Below the pieces are notes generated by a model that was not told where the DNA came from, ran no database searches, and was given only the letters and a program-made list of their open reading frames with translations. Source: UBA6120 sp035361955 (GTDB lineage Bacteria; Bacillota_I; Bacilli_A; RFN20; CAG-826). From it: a stretch of DNA of 17,482 bases. Position numbers and translations under genes: made by a program. This document shows, piece after piece, positions 1-6,691 of this stretch; within the stretch, counting starts at the first letter, position 1, and each line of letters starts with the position of its first letter. The DNA lies in NCBI GenBank assembly GCA_035361955.1, contig DAOSDC010000020.1, positions 1 through 17,482 on the forward strand, written 5' to 3'.

Positions 1-227
1 CCACCTCCTTTAATATTCCAAGCACCATCACATTAATCGAGAGCTACGCCTTCGCCGTCAATACCCAAGTCGAAGAAATAAGCGTGCCGGGCACAATTAC
101 GACAATCGAGGCCGACGCTTTTAGAAAACTGATAAATTGTACGCTTCGGGTTAGTGCGCCTTCGCGTCCAAGTGGATGGAGTTATAATTGGGCAACTGAG
201 TACTACGCCATAATCTGGAATTCATAA
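1..227 (+). CDS. C-terminal end of a BspA-type leucine-rich-repeat surface protein (5' end outside window)
   Basis: An open frame runs from the window edge (first full codon at position 3) to a TAA at 225-227, giving 74 residues of a longer protein. The visible part holds two LRR_5-type (BspA-like) repeat units, recognisable from 'IPSTITLIESYAF' and 'VPGTITTIEADAF'. It ends with a Pro-Ser-Gly-Trp / Asn-Trp / Ile-Trp pattern. That last pattern is the usual closing segment of BspA-like proteins in Bacillota and Mollicutes, where repeats end in something like 'PsGWs..WN....v.W'. Such proteins are usually secreted or surface-anchored adhesion or carbohydrate-binding proteins. No anchor is visible at this end, so any signal peptide or lipobox would be upstream of the window. 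The domain family is clear; the specific role is unknown. Confidence 0.8.
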   Translation, partial: TSFNIPSTITLIESYAFAVNTQVEEISVPGTITTIEADAFRKLINCTLRVSAPSRPSGWSYNWATEYYAIIWNS

Positions 228-338
228 ACAAGGGTTTTTCAACCTAATTCATCTAGTCTTGGGCAATCCAATTTCATCGTTTTTTTATGTTAAAAATAAG
301 AACATCTCAGTTAACTATCACTAATGAGGTAAACCCAC

Positions 339-366
339 TTGTTTTAGACAATATTAGTGCTAATGT
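339..366 (+). promoter_or_regulatory. Candidate promoter for the GNAT/RLAN/ATP-grasp gene
   Basis: TTGTTT (339-344), a 16-nt spacer, then TAATGT (361-366) preceded by TG one base earlier (358-359) make a plausible sigma-A promoter with an extended -10. Each hexamer sits within or beside a tiny palindrome (TTGT-N5-ACAA at 339-351, ATTAG-TG-CTAAT at 353-364). The rest of the 212-bp gap between the LRR gene and the next start shows no ORF and no convincing terminator. Confidence 0.35.
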
Positions 367-439
367 ATATATCGTCGAGACAAGCAAAAAATCGTCGCGT
401 TTTGAAGGCGCGTTAGTTTAAGGGGTTCATAAATTATTT

Positions 440-2374
440 ATGGGCGATGACATACGACAGGCAGATATTAATGACATTCCTTTTTTACTCAAACTAGAAG
501 AAAATTTCCCCAGCAGCCGTCGCTTCGATTCGGCGGCCATCAAACGTAGTTTAGCAAGTCCCCGTCAAGATGTTTATATTATTGCCGCCAACAAGTCAAA
601 TGTCGGTAGCATCACCGTGTGGCGCCATCAAAAGACATGGCGCATTTATTCGATTGCCGTGACGCCCGAAGCGCGTGGCCATGATTATGGTCGCAAGCTT
701 ATGCGACACGTCATCGCCAAGGCCAAAGAAGCCGAAGTTAAACGCATTGTGTTGGAAGCTGATGCTAAGGAGACGCATCTGCTTGCTTGGTATGCCTCGT
801 TTGGATTCGTCAATATCGGCAAGCTGAAAAATTATTATGGACCTCGCGAACACGCCATCAAGATGCTGCTCGTGCTTAAAGAGGAGGCCGACACGCCTCG
901 ATATTACACCAACGTATTAGTCGTTGATACCTTATATCCATGGCTTCAAGACATCGAAGACATCGAAGCAATCACCCCGGAAACGTTTTTAAACGACGAA
1001 CGATATATCACGGCCAAAGAACTACGCATATTCAATTTGTGTGGTAACTACGATTATCAATCGCTTGGCTATTATGTCTCGCTACTTTCAAGTGCCCGCG
1101 GCTTGCGGGCAACACCTAATGTGGCGACGATTGAAGACTTCTTTGAGGAAACGATTGCCACATCGATCGGGGAAGAGATCGACGAATTGATTGAAAAAAC
1201 ATTTGAGCATCGCCGCGACAAAACGTTTAAGATGAAGTTGATTTTTGGCCGGACAAGCCCGCGACAATATTCCAAACTTGGACGTGCGCTGAATCGATTG
1301 TTCGATGCCCCATTAGTCGAGTTCAGTTTTGCAAAAAACCGGCATTGGCGCCTCGTCAACGTAAGTCCGTTATATCTTAAGGACATCGCGATAACCCCAT
1401 CAATTATTGCCTCGATTTCGCAATATTTGGAAAACAAACGTTTTATCGCCAAGGGCATTAAACAGTATAAATACGACATGGCGATTCTCGTTGATCCCGA
1501 CGAACCAGCGCCGCCATCTGGTAAAACGGCGCTCGATCGGATTGTCGACGCGGCTGAAAAAGTCGGTTTTTATGCCGAACTCATAACCAAAGAAGACTAT
1601 CACCGCATTCCTCAATTCGACGCTTTGTTTATTCGGGCGACGACATCGGTCAACGATTTCACCTATAAGTTCAGTCGCTATGCGTATGCTGAAGGACTAG
1701 TGGTTGTCGACGATCCGTGGTCAATATTGAAATGCGCTAATAAGGTCTACTTCCACGAAGCGGCGCGCTCAGAAAATATCCCGACACCAAAGACGATGAT
1801 TATCAGCTATAAAACAAATATCAACGAAATCATTGATACGATTGGTTTCCCGATTATATTAAAACGCCCGGATTCCTCATCAAGCAAAGGTGTTTTTAAA
1901 GTCAATTCTCCTAATGAATTGAAACACAAGCTTAAAGAATTGTTCCCAAAAAGCGAACTGCTCATCGCCCAAGAATGTATCATCAGCCCATTCGATTGGC
2001 GCATTGGCATTCTTGGTGGCAAAGCGATTTATGCATGCAAATACTATATGGCCAAAAACCATTGGCAAATTTATAATTGGCACGCTGAAGGCGGTCGCAT
2101 CACCGTCGGAGGCGTCGAAACTTTTTTGATTGAGGATGCGCCTAAAGACGTGGTGGAATATGCCATTAAAGCAGCCGCGGTCATGGGTGATGGTTTCTAT
2201 GGTGTCGACATCAAGGTTCGCGACAATAAAGCCTATGTTATTGAAGTCAATGATTGTCCCAGCATCGACCATGGTTGGGAAGACAAGATTTTAGGCGAAA
2301 AACTATATTTGATGGTCGCCGAGTATTTCCTTAACAAAATTCTGCGCGCTCGTAAAAATAAAAACGGACGCTAA
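440..2374 (+). CDS. GNAT acetyltransferase / RLAN / RimK-like ATP-grasp fusion protein
   Basis: 644 aa with three modules. Residues 1-148 are a GNAT N-acetyltransferase with an acetyl-CoA loop around 74-88 (R79-G80...Y83-G84) and the 'WYASFGF' motif near 117-123. Residues about 155-310 match the RimK-like ATP-grasp N-terminal domain (RLAN), e.g. 'FNLCGNYDYQSLGYYVSLL' near 198-216. Residues about 395-635 are an ATP-grasp ligase: nucleotide-binding Lys near 475, the 'SSSSKGV' loop at 479-485, D590/K592, and metal ligands E602 and N604. RLAN/ATP-grasp proteins are linked by gene context to peptide-like amide-bond synthesis, usually next to a separate GNAT protein; here that activity is fused on. 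The expected role is ATP-dependent ligation of an amino or carboxyl substrate plus acyl transfer in the cytosol; substrates are unknown. ATG 440 follows AGGGG at 421-425 with a long spacing; the frame is closed by TAA at 419. Confidence 0.85.
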   Translation: MGDDIRQADINDIPFLLKLEENFPSSRRFDSAAIKRSLASPRQDVYIIAANKSNVGSITVWRHQKTWRIYSIAVTPEARGHDYGRKLMRHVIAKAKEAEVKRIVLEADAKETHLLAWYASFGFVNIGKLKNYYGPREHAIKMLLVLKEEADTPRYYTNVLVVDTLYPWLQDIEDIEAITPETFLNDERYITAKELRIFNLCGNYDYQSLGYYVSLLSSARGLRATPNVATIEDFFEETIATSIGEEIDELIEKTFEHRRDKTFKMKLIFGRTSPRQYSKLGRALNRLFDAPLVEFSFAKNRHWRLVNVSPLYLKDIAITPSIIASISQYLENKRFIAKGIKQYKYDMAILVDPDEPAPPSGKTALDRIVDAAEKVGFYAELITKEDYHRIPQFDALFIRATTSVNDFTYKFSRYAYAEGLVVVDDPWSILKCANKVYFHEAARSENIPTPKTMIISYKTNINEIIDTIGFPIILKRPDSSSSKGVFKVNSPNELKHKLKELFPKSELLIAQECIISPFDWRIGILGGKAIYACKYYMAKNHWQIYNWHAEGGRITVGGVETFLIEDAPKDVVEYAIKAAAVMGDGFYGVDIKVRDNKAYVIEVNDCPSIDHGWEDKILGEKLYLMVAEYFLNKILRARKNKNGR

Positions 2375-2464
2375 ATCCCTTTATAAAGCAAAAGTCATTA
2401 TTCACAAGTTAGTGAGCATCTCTTTTGTGGTTGCCTCGATCAAGGACTATGATGGAGGCGATTA

Positions 2465-2836
2465 ATGAAAGGAATCACTCTTATGAAAAAATTTACAGCG
2501 TTTCTACTGATTGTTATCGGGGCGACGACTTTGCTGGCCTCTTGCGCTTCACCAACCTCGGGCACTTCCATTTCTCAATCATCAGTGATCACATCATCAC
2601 AACTACAACAATTCACACTGTCGGAATTAGCGCAATATAACGGCGATGAAGGCGGTCTTGCCTATGTCGCTGTCAATGGTATCGTTTACGATGTCACAGA
2701 TGCTGATGGATGGGAAAATGGTTGGCATCAAGGCTTACATTTAGCTGGTACCGATGCCACGGCAGTGTTCGCCACTAGTCCGCATTCGCAATCGTTGCTT
2801 GATGAATTGCCAATTGTCGGAACATTGGTTGATTAA
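2465..2836 (+). CDS. Lipoprotein with a cytochrome b5-like haem-binding domain
   Basis: 123 aa. The N-terminus is a lipoprotein signal: basic start, hydrophobic run, and lipobox L-A-S-C with Cys at residue 27. A Ser/Thr-rich linker of about 20 residues follows, then a cytochrome b5-type fold (about 48-123) beginning 'FTLSELAQYNG' and containing 'VAVNGIVYDVT'. The segment W87-H88-x3-H92-x2-AGTDAT and a later P106-H107 supply His residues at the positions expected for axial haem ligands, with H92 and H107 the likeliest pair. This is the short bacterial 'predicted haem/steroid-binding' branch of the family, so the protein probably sits on the outer face of the membrane. ATG 2465 has GGAGG at 2454-2458 (6-nt spacing). 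An in-frame ATG at 2483 (MKKF...) has a weaker AAAGGA, so 2465 is preferred. It lies 90 bp after the ATP-grasp gene and may be read through from it. Function beyond haem or ligand binding is not known. Confidence 0.8.
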   Translation: MKGITLMKKFTAFLLIVIGATTLLASCASPTSGTSISQSSVITSSQLQQFTLSELAQYNGDEGGLAYVAVNGIVYDVTDADGWENGWHQGLHLAGTDATAVFATSPHSQSLLDELPIVGTLVD

Positions 2837-2879
2837 TTCCACAAAGTAATCGCACTTAACTAGACGGATTTCTTAATAG

Positions 2880-3218
2880 TTATCTTATTTTTTTATTAAT
2901 CAGCGCAAGCGCGGCAATCGCGGTGGCAAACGGTGGTACGATTATCGCCACTAGCAACAATCCAGCCAGTGGAATCATGAACATGATGACCAGCCCAATT
3001 GCTGTTATAACAGAATAAATAACCACGGCAACGATCAAAATCGTCCGTCGTGGTTTTTTTATTGGAAGCAAAAGCGCTACGCCAAGGACAATCAATACTG
3101 ATTGAATCACATAAACAAGGGGCGGTGGTCCATATGAAATCGGACCGATCATCCCTACGATGCCAAAAGCGATGGCATAAAGACCGCTTATCAGTTTTAA
3201 GGCGTTGCTTTTCATCAT
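2880..3218 (-). CDS. Small hydrophobic membrane protein, unknown function
   Basis: 112 aa and strongly hydrophobic. Four transmembrane helices are likely at about residues 6-27, 33-52, 60-80 and 84-106, with a short basic segment 'KKPRR' between the second and third and a basic C-terminus 'NKKIR'. Two consecutive ATG codons open the gene (3216-3218, 3213-3215), preceded by AAGGAG at 7-nt spacing. There are no catalytic motifs and no conserved His or Cys pattern. It could be a small DUF-type membrane protein of Bacillota, but the family is not recognised. It is a single gene, convergent with the cytochrome b5-like lipoprotein gene. The start region lies inside a 10-bp inverted repeat that may control translation (see 3211-3247). 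The reading frame, ribosome binding site and membrane character are clear; the role is not. Confidence 0.7.
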   Translation of the reverse strand: MMKSNALKLISGLYAIAFGIVGMIGPISYGPPPLVYVIQSVLIVLGVALLLPIKKPRRTILIVAVVIYSVITAIGLVIMFMIPLAGLLLVAIIVPPFATAIAALALINKKIR

Positions 3219-3247
3219 TTAATGTCTCCTTAAAGCGAAATGATGAA
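3211..3247 (-). promoter_or_regulatory. Inverted repeat enclosing the ribosome binding site and start codon of the 2880-3218 gene
   Basis: TTCATCATTT (3211-3220) and AAATGATGAA (3238-3247) are perfect 10-bp reverse complements separated by 17 nt. In the minus-strand mRNA the 5' arm comes first, the loop carries the AAGGAG ribosome binding site, and the 3' arm contains both start codons (AUGAUG). Folding would pair the start codons. The arms are mostly A-U with two G-C pairs, so the hairpin would be only moderately stable, as expected for a switchable or temperature-sensitive element. The structure is visible in the sequence; regulation by it is an inference. Confidence 0.5.
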
Positions 3248-3373
3248 CAACAATGATGGAAGTAAATGACCAATATCATTATGCGCTTTACCGTGTCGTT
3301 AGGATGAGGAATGCTGGCTATTTTCGCACATTGGCGATGTTGACTGATTGATGGTTATTGATACGGCTTCGTG

Positions 3374-3391
3374 TGCTAAAATATGTATAAT
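3374..3391 (+). promoter_or_regulatory. Candidate promoter for the amino-acid dehydrogenase operon
   Basis: Two overlapping -10 candidates lie just upstream of the TTG start: an extended -10 TGC-TAAAAT (3374-3382) and a perfect TATAAT (3386-3391). A TTGATA at 3358-3363 is 13 nt from the first and 22 nt from the second, so neither has a well-spaced -35. The extended -10 reading is favoured because the same TGCTA core recurs before other genes in the window. Confidence 0.45.
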
Positions 3392-3411
3392 CGCGTCGTT
3401 GAGGTATTCTT

Positions 3412-3717
3412 TTGAGAATCAAAGACCACCCTATCCTTGTTTTCCCAAAGAAGAAAGATATTGTTTTCTTTTTTGAAGGAAAACCAGTTGTGGGACAAGA
3501 AGGCGATATGATCGCCTTTGCGCTTCACAGTAACGGCATAAGGACCATCAGTTATAGTTCGCGGTTGAAACGGCCACGCGGTTTTTATTGCGCGATTGGT
3601 AACTGCGGCTCGTGCAAAATGCGCGTCGACGGCATCGATAACGTCCGTACATGTATCACACCCATCAAAGAAAACATGCGCGTGGAAATTCAGCGCGACA
3701 AAGGCGTGATCAAATGA
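3412..3717 (+). CDS. 2Fe-2S ferredoxin-like subunit of an amino-acid dehydrogenase complex
   Basis: 101 aa, matching the small Fer2_4-type subunit found as HcnA, the opine oxidase gamma subunit and similar proteins. Four cysteines C60-x4-C65-x2-C68-x12-C81 (in 'CAIGNCGSCKM' and 'RTC') fit plant-type [2Fe-2S] coordination. The N-terminal 'HPILVFPKKKDIVFFFEGKPV' strand pattern also fits the family. It should pass electrons between the flavin subunits or to an acceptor in the cytosol. The start is TTG at 3412 with GAGG at 3401-3404 (7-nt spacing); no in-frame ATG gives a complete domain. Its TGA stop overlaps the ATG of the next gene (ATGA), pointing to translational coupling. It is the first gene of the operon. 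The family is well supported; the substrate of the complex cannot be read from this subunit. Confidence 0.85.
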   Translation: MRIKDHPILVFPKKKDIVFFFEGKPVVGQEGDMIAFALHSNGIRTISYSSRLKRPRGFYCAIGNCGSCKMRVDGIDNVRTCITPIKENMRVEIQRDKGVIK

Positions 3718-4805
3718 TTTACAAAGATGTAATTATCATCGGAGGCGGTCCTGCGGGACTGTGCGCCGCGAAAATATTAGCCGACCAGGACGTCTCGGTC
3801 CTATTAATCGACCGTGACCACCATCTAGGCGGTCAGCTTGTTAAACAAACGCATAAATTTTTCGGTTCTGAAAAGCAGTACGCAAAAAATCGCGGTTTTG
3901 AAATTGCCGATATCTTGATTAAACAGATTGCTGATAAACCAAACATCGAGATTATGCTTGGGGCGTTTGTCGTCGGTATATATAAGGATCACGTCATCAA
4001 TGTGTTTAAAGATAATCGCTACTTAAAATTCAAAGCCAAAGCATTCATTATCGCCACCGGAGCATCAGAAAAATCGCTCGCATTCGAAAATAACGACTTG
4101 CCTGGCATTTACGGCGCCGGCGCGATTCAAACCTTGATGAATGTCTACGGCATCATGCCCGAGGATGAGGTATTGATGGTTGGAAGCGGCAATATTGGCC
4201 TGATCGTCTCCTATCAACTACTACAAGCCGGTGTCAAGGTCAAAGGCATCGTTGAAGCCGCATCAAACATCGGTGGCTACAAAGTTCACGCCTCAAAATT
4301 GAAACGACTTGGTATTCCTTTCTATATGCAATACACCGTCAAGCGCGCGATGGGAACCACTGCGCTTGAAGCGGTTGAAATCATCAAGTTGACTGACGAC
4401 TTCCAAGAAATCGAAGGTCAAACAAAAATCATAAACACAAAAGCGTTGTGCATTGCCGTGGGTTTGTCACCACTTTCCCAACTATTAGGCATGATGGAAG
4501 TCAATATGAAATACGTCAAGGAATTAGGCGGACTCGTTCCCGTATTAAACACCCTGAATCAAACATCAAACCCGAATATATTTGCCTGTGGCGATGTCAG
4601 CGGCATCGAGGAAGCTTCCTCGGCGATGATGGAAGGGTATATCGCCGGACTCGGTGCTTTAAAACATCTAGAAGTGCCACATCCCCGTCATGATGAATTA
4701 CTTGCAAACTATCACCAAGAACTAGCCTCGCTGCGCCACTCCAGTTATGGAGAAAAGACATTGCTTGGGCTTAAAAAGCTCGAGGGAGGACCTTATGCTA
4801 ACTAA
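3714..4805 (+). CDS. FAD/NAD(P)-dependent oxidoreductase subunit (HcnB / opine oxidase alpha-like)
   Basis: 363 aa from the ATG that overlaps the previous stop. An in-frame upstream ATG at 3651 would lie inside the 2Fe-2S gene and is rejected. The protein is a two-dinucleotide-binding-domain flavoprotein: FAD site GGGPAG at 10-15, second Rossmann motif GSGNIG at 157-162, 'ATGASEK' near 114-120, and the FAD-closing segment 'ACGDVSGIEEASSAMMEG' at 291-308. HcnB and opine oxidase alpha proteins are usually near 470 aa because they carry a C-terminal BFD-type [2Fe-2S] domain. Here that domain is absent and is encoded two genes downstream as a separate protein. The expected role is a diaphorase-like subunit relaying electrons from the DAO-family subunit to NAD(P)+ or another acceptor. 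It overlaps the 4Fe-4S gene by 11 bp. Confidence 0.85.
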   Translation: MIYKDVIIIGGGPAGLCAAKILADQDVSVLLIDRDHHLGGQLVKQTHKFFGSEKQYAKNRGFEIADILIKQIADKPNIEIMLGAFVVGIYKDHVINVFKDNRYLKFKAKAFIIATGASEKSLAFENNDLPGIYGAGAIQTLMNVYGIMPEDEVLMVGSGNIGLIVSYQLLQAGVKVKGIVEAASNIGGYKVHASKLKRLGIPFYMQYTVKRAMGTTALEAVEIIKLTDDFQEIEGQTKIINTKALCIAVGLSPLSQLLGMMEVNMKYVKELGGLVPVLNTLNQTSNPNIFACGDVSGIEEASSAMMEGYIAGLGALKHLEVPHPRHDELLANYHQELASLRHSSYGEKTLLGLKKLEGGPYAN

Positions 4806-5274
4806 GACCGGGGTGCCGACCAAAGAAATGGTGTTATCAAAATTTCCAAATCGCGATACCTTAAAAAAACCAAAAGCCATTTTGGAGTGTTACGAAGCGA
4901 TTCCGTGTAATCCTTGTGCGACCAGCTGCCCGTTTGACGCGATTGTGATTGAAGACGGGATGACGGGTATTCCAAGTCTGATTGCCGACAGATGTACGGG
5001 CTGCGGCCAATGCGTGATTGCCTGTCCCGGATTATCGATTACGGTCGCCCAATTAATTGACAAAAAAGCATTGTTTAAAATCCCTTATGAATTTAGCCCC
5101 TATCCAAAAACGGGTGAGATTTGGCATGGTTTAAATCGTAACGGCGAAGTTATTTGTGACGCCCAAATCAAACAAGTATTGGTAACAAAAAATAGTAAAA
5201 CCGCACTAGTGACGGTACTGATAGACGAAGCGTATTTATACGACTTCGCAACGATAAAGCGATATGAGCGATAA
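4795..5274 (+). CDS. 4Fe-4S ferredoxin-type subunit
   Basis: 159 aa. The start is ATG 4795 with a strong GGGAGGA just upstream; an in-frame ATG at 4747 would add 16 residues inside the previous gene and has no better site. Two cysteine groups are visible: C32, C38, C41, C45-P and C67-x2-C70-x2-C73-x3-C77-P. This is the pattern of an 8Fe ferredoxin domain, with the first group slightly irregular (C32-x5-C38 instead of C-x2-C). The remaining 80 residues are a mixed alpha/beta extension without recognised motifs. The protein probably joins the FAD/NAD and DAO subunits electronically, as the small Fe-S subunits do in archaeal dye-linked proline dehydrogenase complexes. Both ends overlap neighbouring genes by 11 bp, so it is an integral part of the operon. 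Confidence 0.85.
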   Translation: MLTKTGVPTKEMVLSKFPNRDTLKKPKAILECYEAIPCNPCATSCPFDAIVIEDGMTGIPSLIADRCTGCGQCVIACPGLSITVAQLIDKKALFKIPYEFSPYPKTGEIWHGLNRNGEVICDAQIKQVLVTKNSKTALVTVLIDEAYLYDFATIKRYER

Positions 5275-5542
5275 AAGCAAGATTGTCATATGCCGGTGCG
5301 AAGATATCACGCTCGAGCAAATCGACGCGGCGATTGAGCAAGGCTTCACGACGTTTGAAGATCTCAAACGCATTTTGCGCGTCGGCATGGGTCCGTGCCA
5401 AGCCAATACATGCGGGCATTTAATTCAAACCTACTTAGCCAAAAAACTAAATCGTCCGATTGAAGAGGTCAAGACGCATAAACCGCGCCCGATGCTACTA
5501 GGCGTTACGCTCCAAGACATCGTGGATGGTAGCGACAAATGA
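5264..5542 (+). CDS. BFD-like [2Fe-2S]-binding protein
   Basis: 92 aa. The bacterioferritin-associated ferredoxin (BFD, Fer2_BFD) signature is clear: C10-R-C12 near the N-terminus and C45-x4-C50 in 'GMGPCQANTC', with helix-turn segments 'ITLEQIDAAIEQG' and 'TFEDLKRILRVG' between them. In HcnB and opine oxidase alpha subunits this domain is fused to the C-terminus of the FAD/NAD flavoprotein; here it is a separate gene. About 30 residues after the domain include 'HKPRPMLLGVTLQDIV', which resembles the tail seen after this domain in the fused forms. It begins within the end of the 4Fe-4S gene and its TGA overlaps the ATG of the DAO gene (ATGA). It probably carries one [2Fe-2S] cluster in the electron path of the complex. 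Confidence 0.85.
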   Translation: MSDKSKIVICRCEDITLEQIDAAIEQGFTTFEDLKRILRVGMGPCQANTCGHLIQTYLAKKLNRPIEEVKTHKPRPMLLGVTLQDIVDGSDK

Positions 5543-6684
5543 AGAAAAACGTCATCATCATCGGCGCTGGCATCAGCGGGGTCAGCATTGCTTATAATCT
5601 GGCCAAGAAAGGCGTCAAAGATATTCTTGTCCTCGATAAGAGTTATTTCACTTCGGGGGCGACCGGACGCTGCGGGGCTGGTGTCAGATCACAGTGGGCG
5701 ACGCCCTTAAACTGCATTTTAGCCAAAAAAAGCATTGAGTTTTTCGAACACGCCCAAGAAATTTTGGAATATGACGATGACATTGAATTTAAACAAGAAG
5801 GTTACCTCATATTGGCGACCACCGACAAGGAAGCGGCACAGTTTAAGGCAAACGTGCTGCTCCAAAATAGTTTGGATATCCCTTCAAGATACCTTAGTAA
5901 ACAAGAGGCGCTTCAAATCGTGCCTCATCTAAACCCCGACTCTTTCATTGCGGCGACTTTTTGCAATATCGACGGCCATCTCAATCCATTTAAAATGACC
6001 GATGCTTATATGAAGGCGGCCAAGAAACTTGGCGTGACGTTTAACTTCTATGAAGAGGTCGTTGAAATTATCAAATTAAATAATCACATCATCGGTGTCA
6101 AAACTAATAAGTGCGTTTATGAAACTAACATCGTCGTTAACGCCGGGGGTGGTTACAGCAAAGAAATCGGCGACATGGCCGGCATCGAAATTCCTGTCTA
6201 TTCGGAAAACCATGAAATATTAGCAAGCGAACCAATCGAAAAAATGCAAGGTCCGATGGTCATGTCGTTTTCCAAAAACATATATTGCCAACAAGTACCC
6301 CATGGCGCTTTTTTAATGGGTCGCAGCGACCCCTATGTCGAAAAAGGACATCAAATCAATTCTTCGTGGCAGTTTCTTGAAGAAATGGCCAAAACTGCGA
6401 TTCATATGATGCCGATTTTAGGCAATCTGCGTGTAGTGCGGCAGTGGGGCGGATCATACAATATGTCGCCTGACCGGCAGCCCATCATCAGCGGCACCGA
6501 GGAACTAAAAGGCTTTTATATGGCGTGTGGCTTCTCGGGGCATGGTTTCATGCTGGCACCAATGACGGGGCTACTACTATCTGAAATAATCTTAAACGAG
6601 TCAACTACAGTTGATGTGACCACGCTGGATCTTCAACGATTTAAAAAACAAAAAACGATTGAAATAGAAAAATCAGTCGTCTAA
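5539..6684 (+). CDS. DAO-family FAD-dependent amino-acid dehydrogenase, catalytic subunit
   Basis: 381 aa, typical for the sarcosine oxidase beta / HcnC / proline dehydrogenase beta group. The Rossmann FAD motif is GAGISG (9-14), followed by an acidic end 'LVLDKSYF'. The segment 'GATGRCGAGVRSQW' is the family signature after the first strand. The C-terminus has the flavin-closing pattern 'GGSYNMSPDRQPIISG' and 'GFYMACGFSGHGFMLAPMTG'. Enzymes of this group oxidise a secondary or primary amine of an amino acid (glycine, sarcosine, proline, hydroxyproline, opines) to an imine. With Fe-S and FAD/NAD partners in the same operon it is a dehydrogenase passing electrons onward rather than an O2-reducing oxidase. 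The substrate is not decidable from motifs. The start ATG overlaps the BFD gene stop. Confidence 0.87.
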   Translation: MKKNVIIIGAGISGVSIAYNLAKKGVKDILVLDKSYFTSGATGRCGAGVRSQWATPLNCILAKKSIEFFEHAQEILEYDDDIEFKQEGYLILATTDKEAAQFKANVLLQNSLDIPSRYLSKQEALQIVPHLNPDSFIAATFCNIDGHLNPFKMTDAYMKAAKKLGVTFNFYEEVVEIIKLNNHIIGVKTNKCVYETNIVVNAGGGYSKEIGDMAGIEIPVYSENHEILASEPIEKMQGPMVMSFSKNIYCQQVPHGAFLMGRSDPYVEKGHQINSSWQFLEEMAKTAIHMMPILGNLRVVRQWGGSYNMSPDRQPIISGTEELKGFYMACGFSGHGFMLAPMTGLLLSEIILNESTTVDVTTLDLQRFKKQKTIEIEKSVV

Positions 6685-6691
6685 TCAAGAC

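Noticed and set aside
1880..2272. A 130-codon minus-strand open frame inside the ATP-grasp gene, and similar antisense frames elsewhere (e.g. 1072-1479)
   Set aside because: They lie opposite a clear domain-bearing gene, have no ribosome binding site and encode no recognisable protein.
2375..2464. A promoter for the cytochrome b5-like lipoprotein (TATGAT at 2448-2453)
   Set aside because: A start from that element would leave out the GGAGG ribosome binding site at 2454-2458, so it is not usable as a -10 for this gene.
2425..2640. A 71-codon plus-strand frame overlapping the cytochrome b5-like lipoprotein gene
   Set aside because: It is out of frame with the lipoprotein, which has a lipobox and a domain match; the other frame has neither.
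3651..3713. N-terminal extension of the FAD/NAD oxidoreductase
   Set aside because: The 21 extra residues are basic sequence read out of frame from the 2Fe-2S gene; the ATGA overlap start at 3714 directly precedes the FAD motif.
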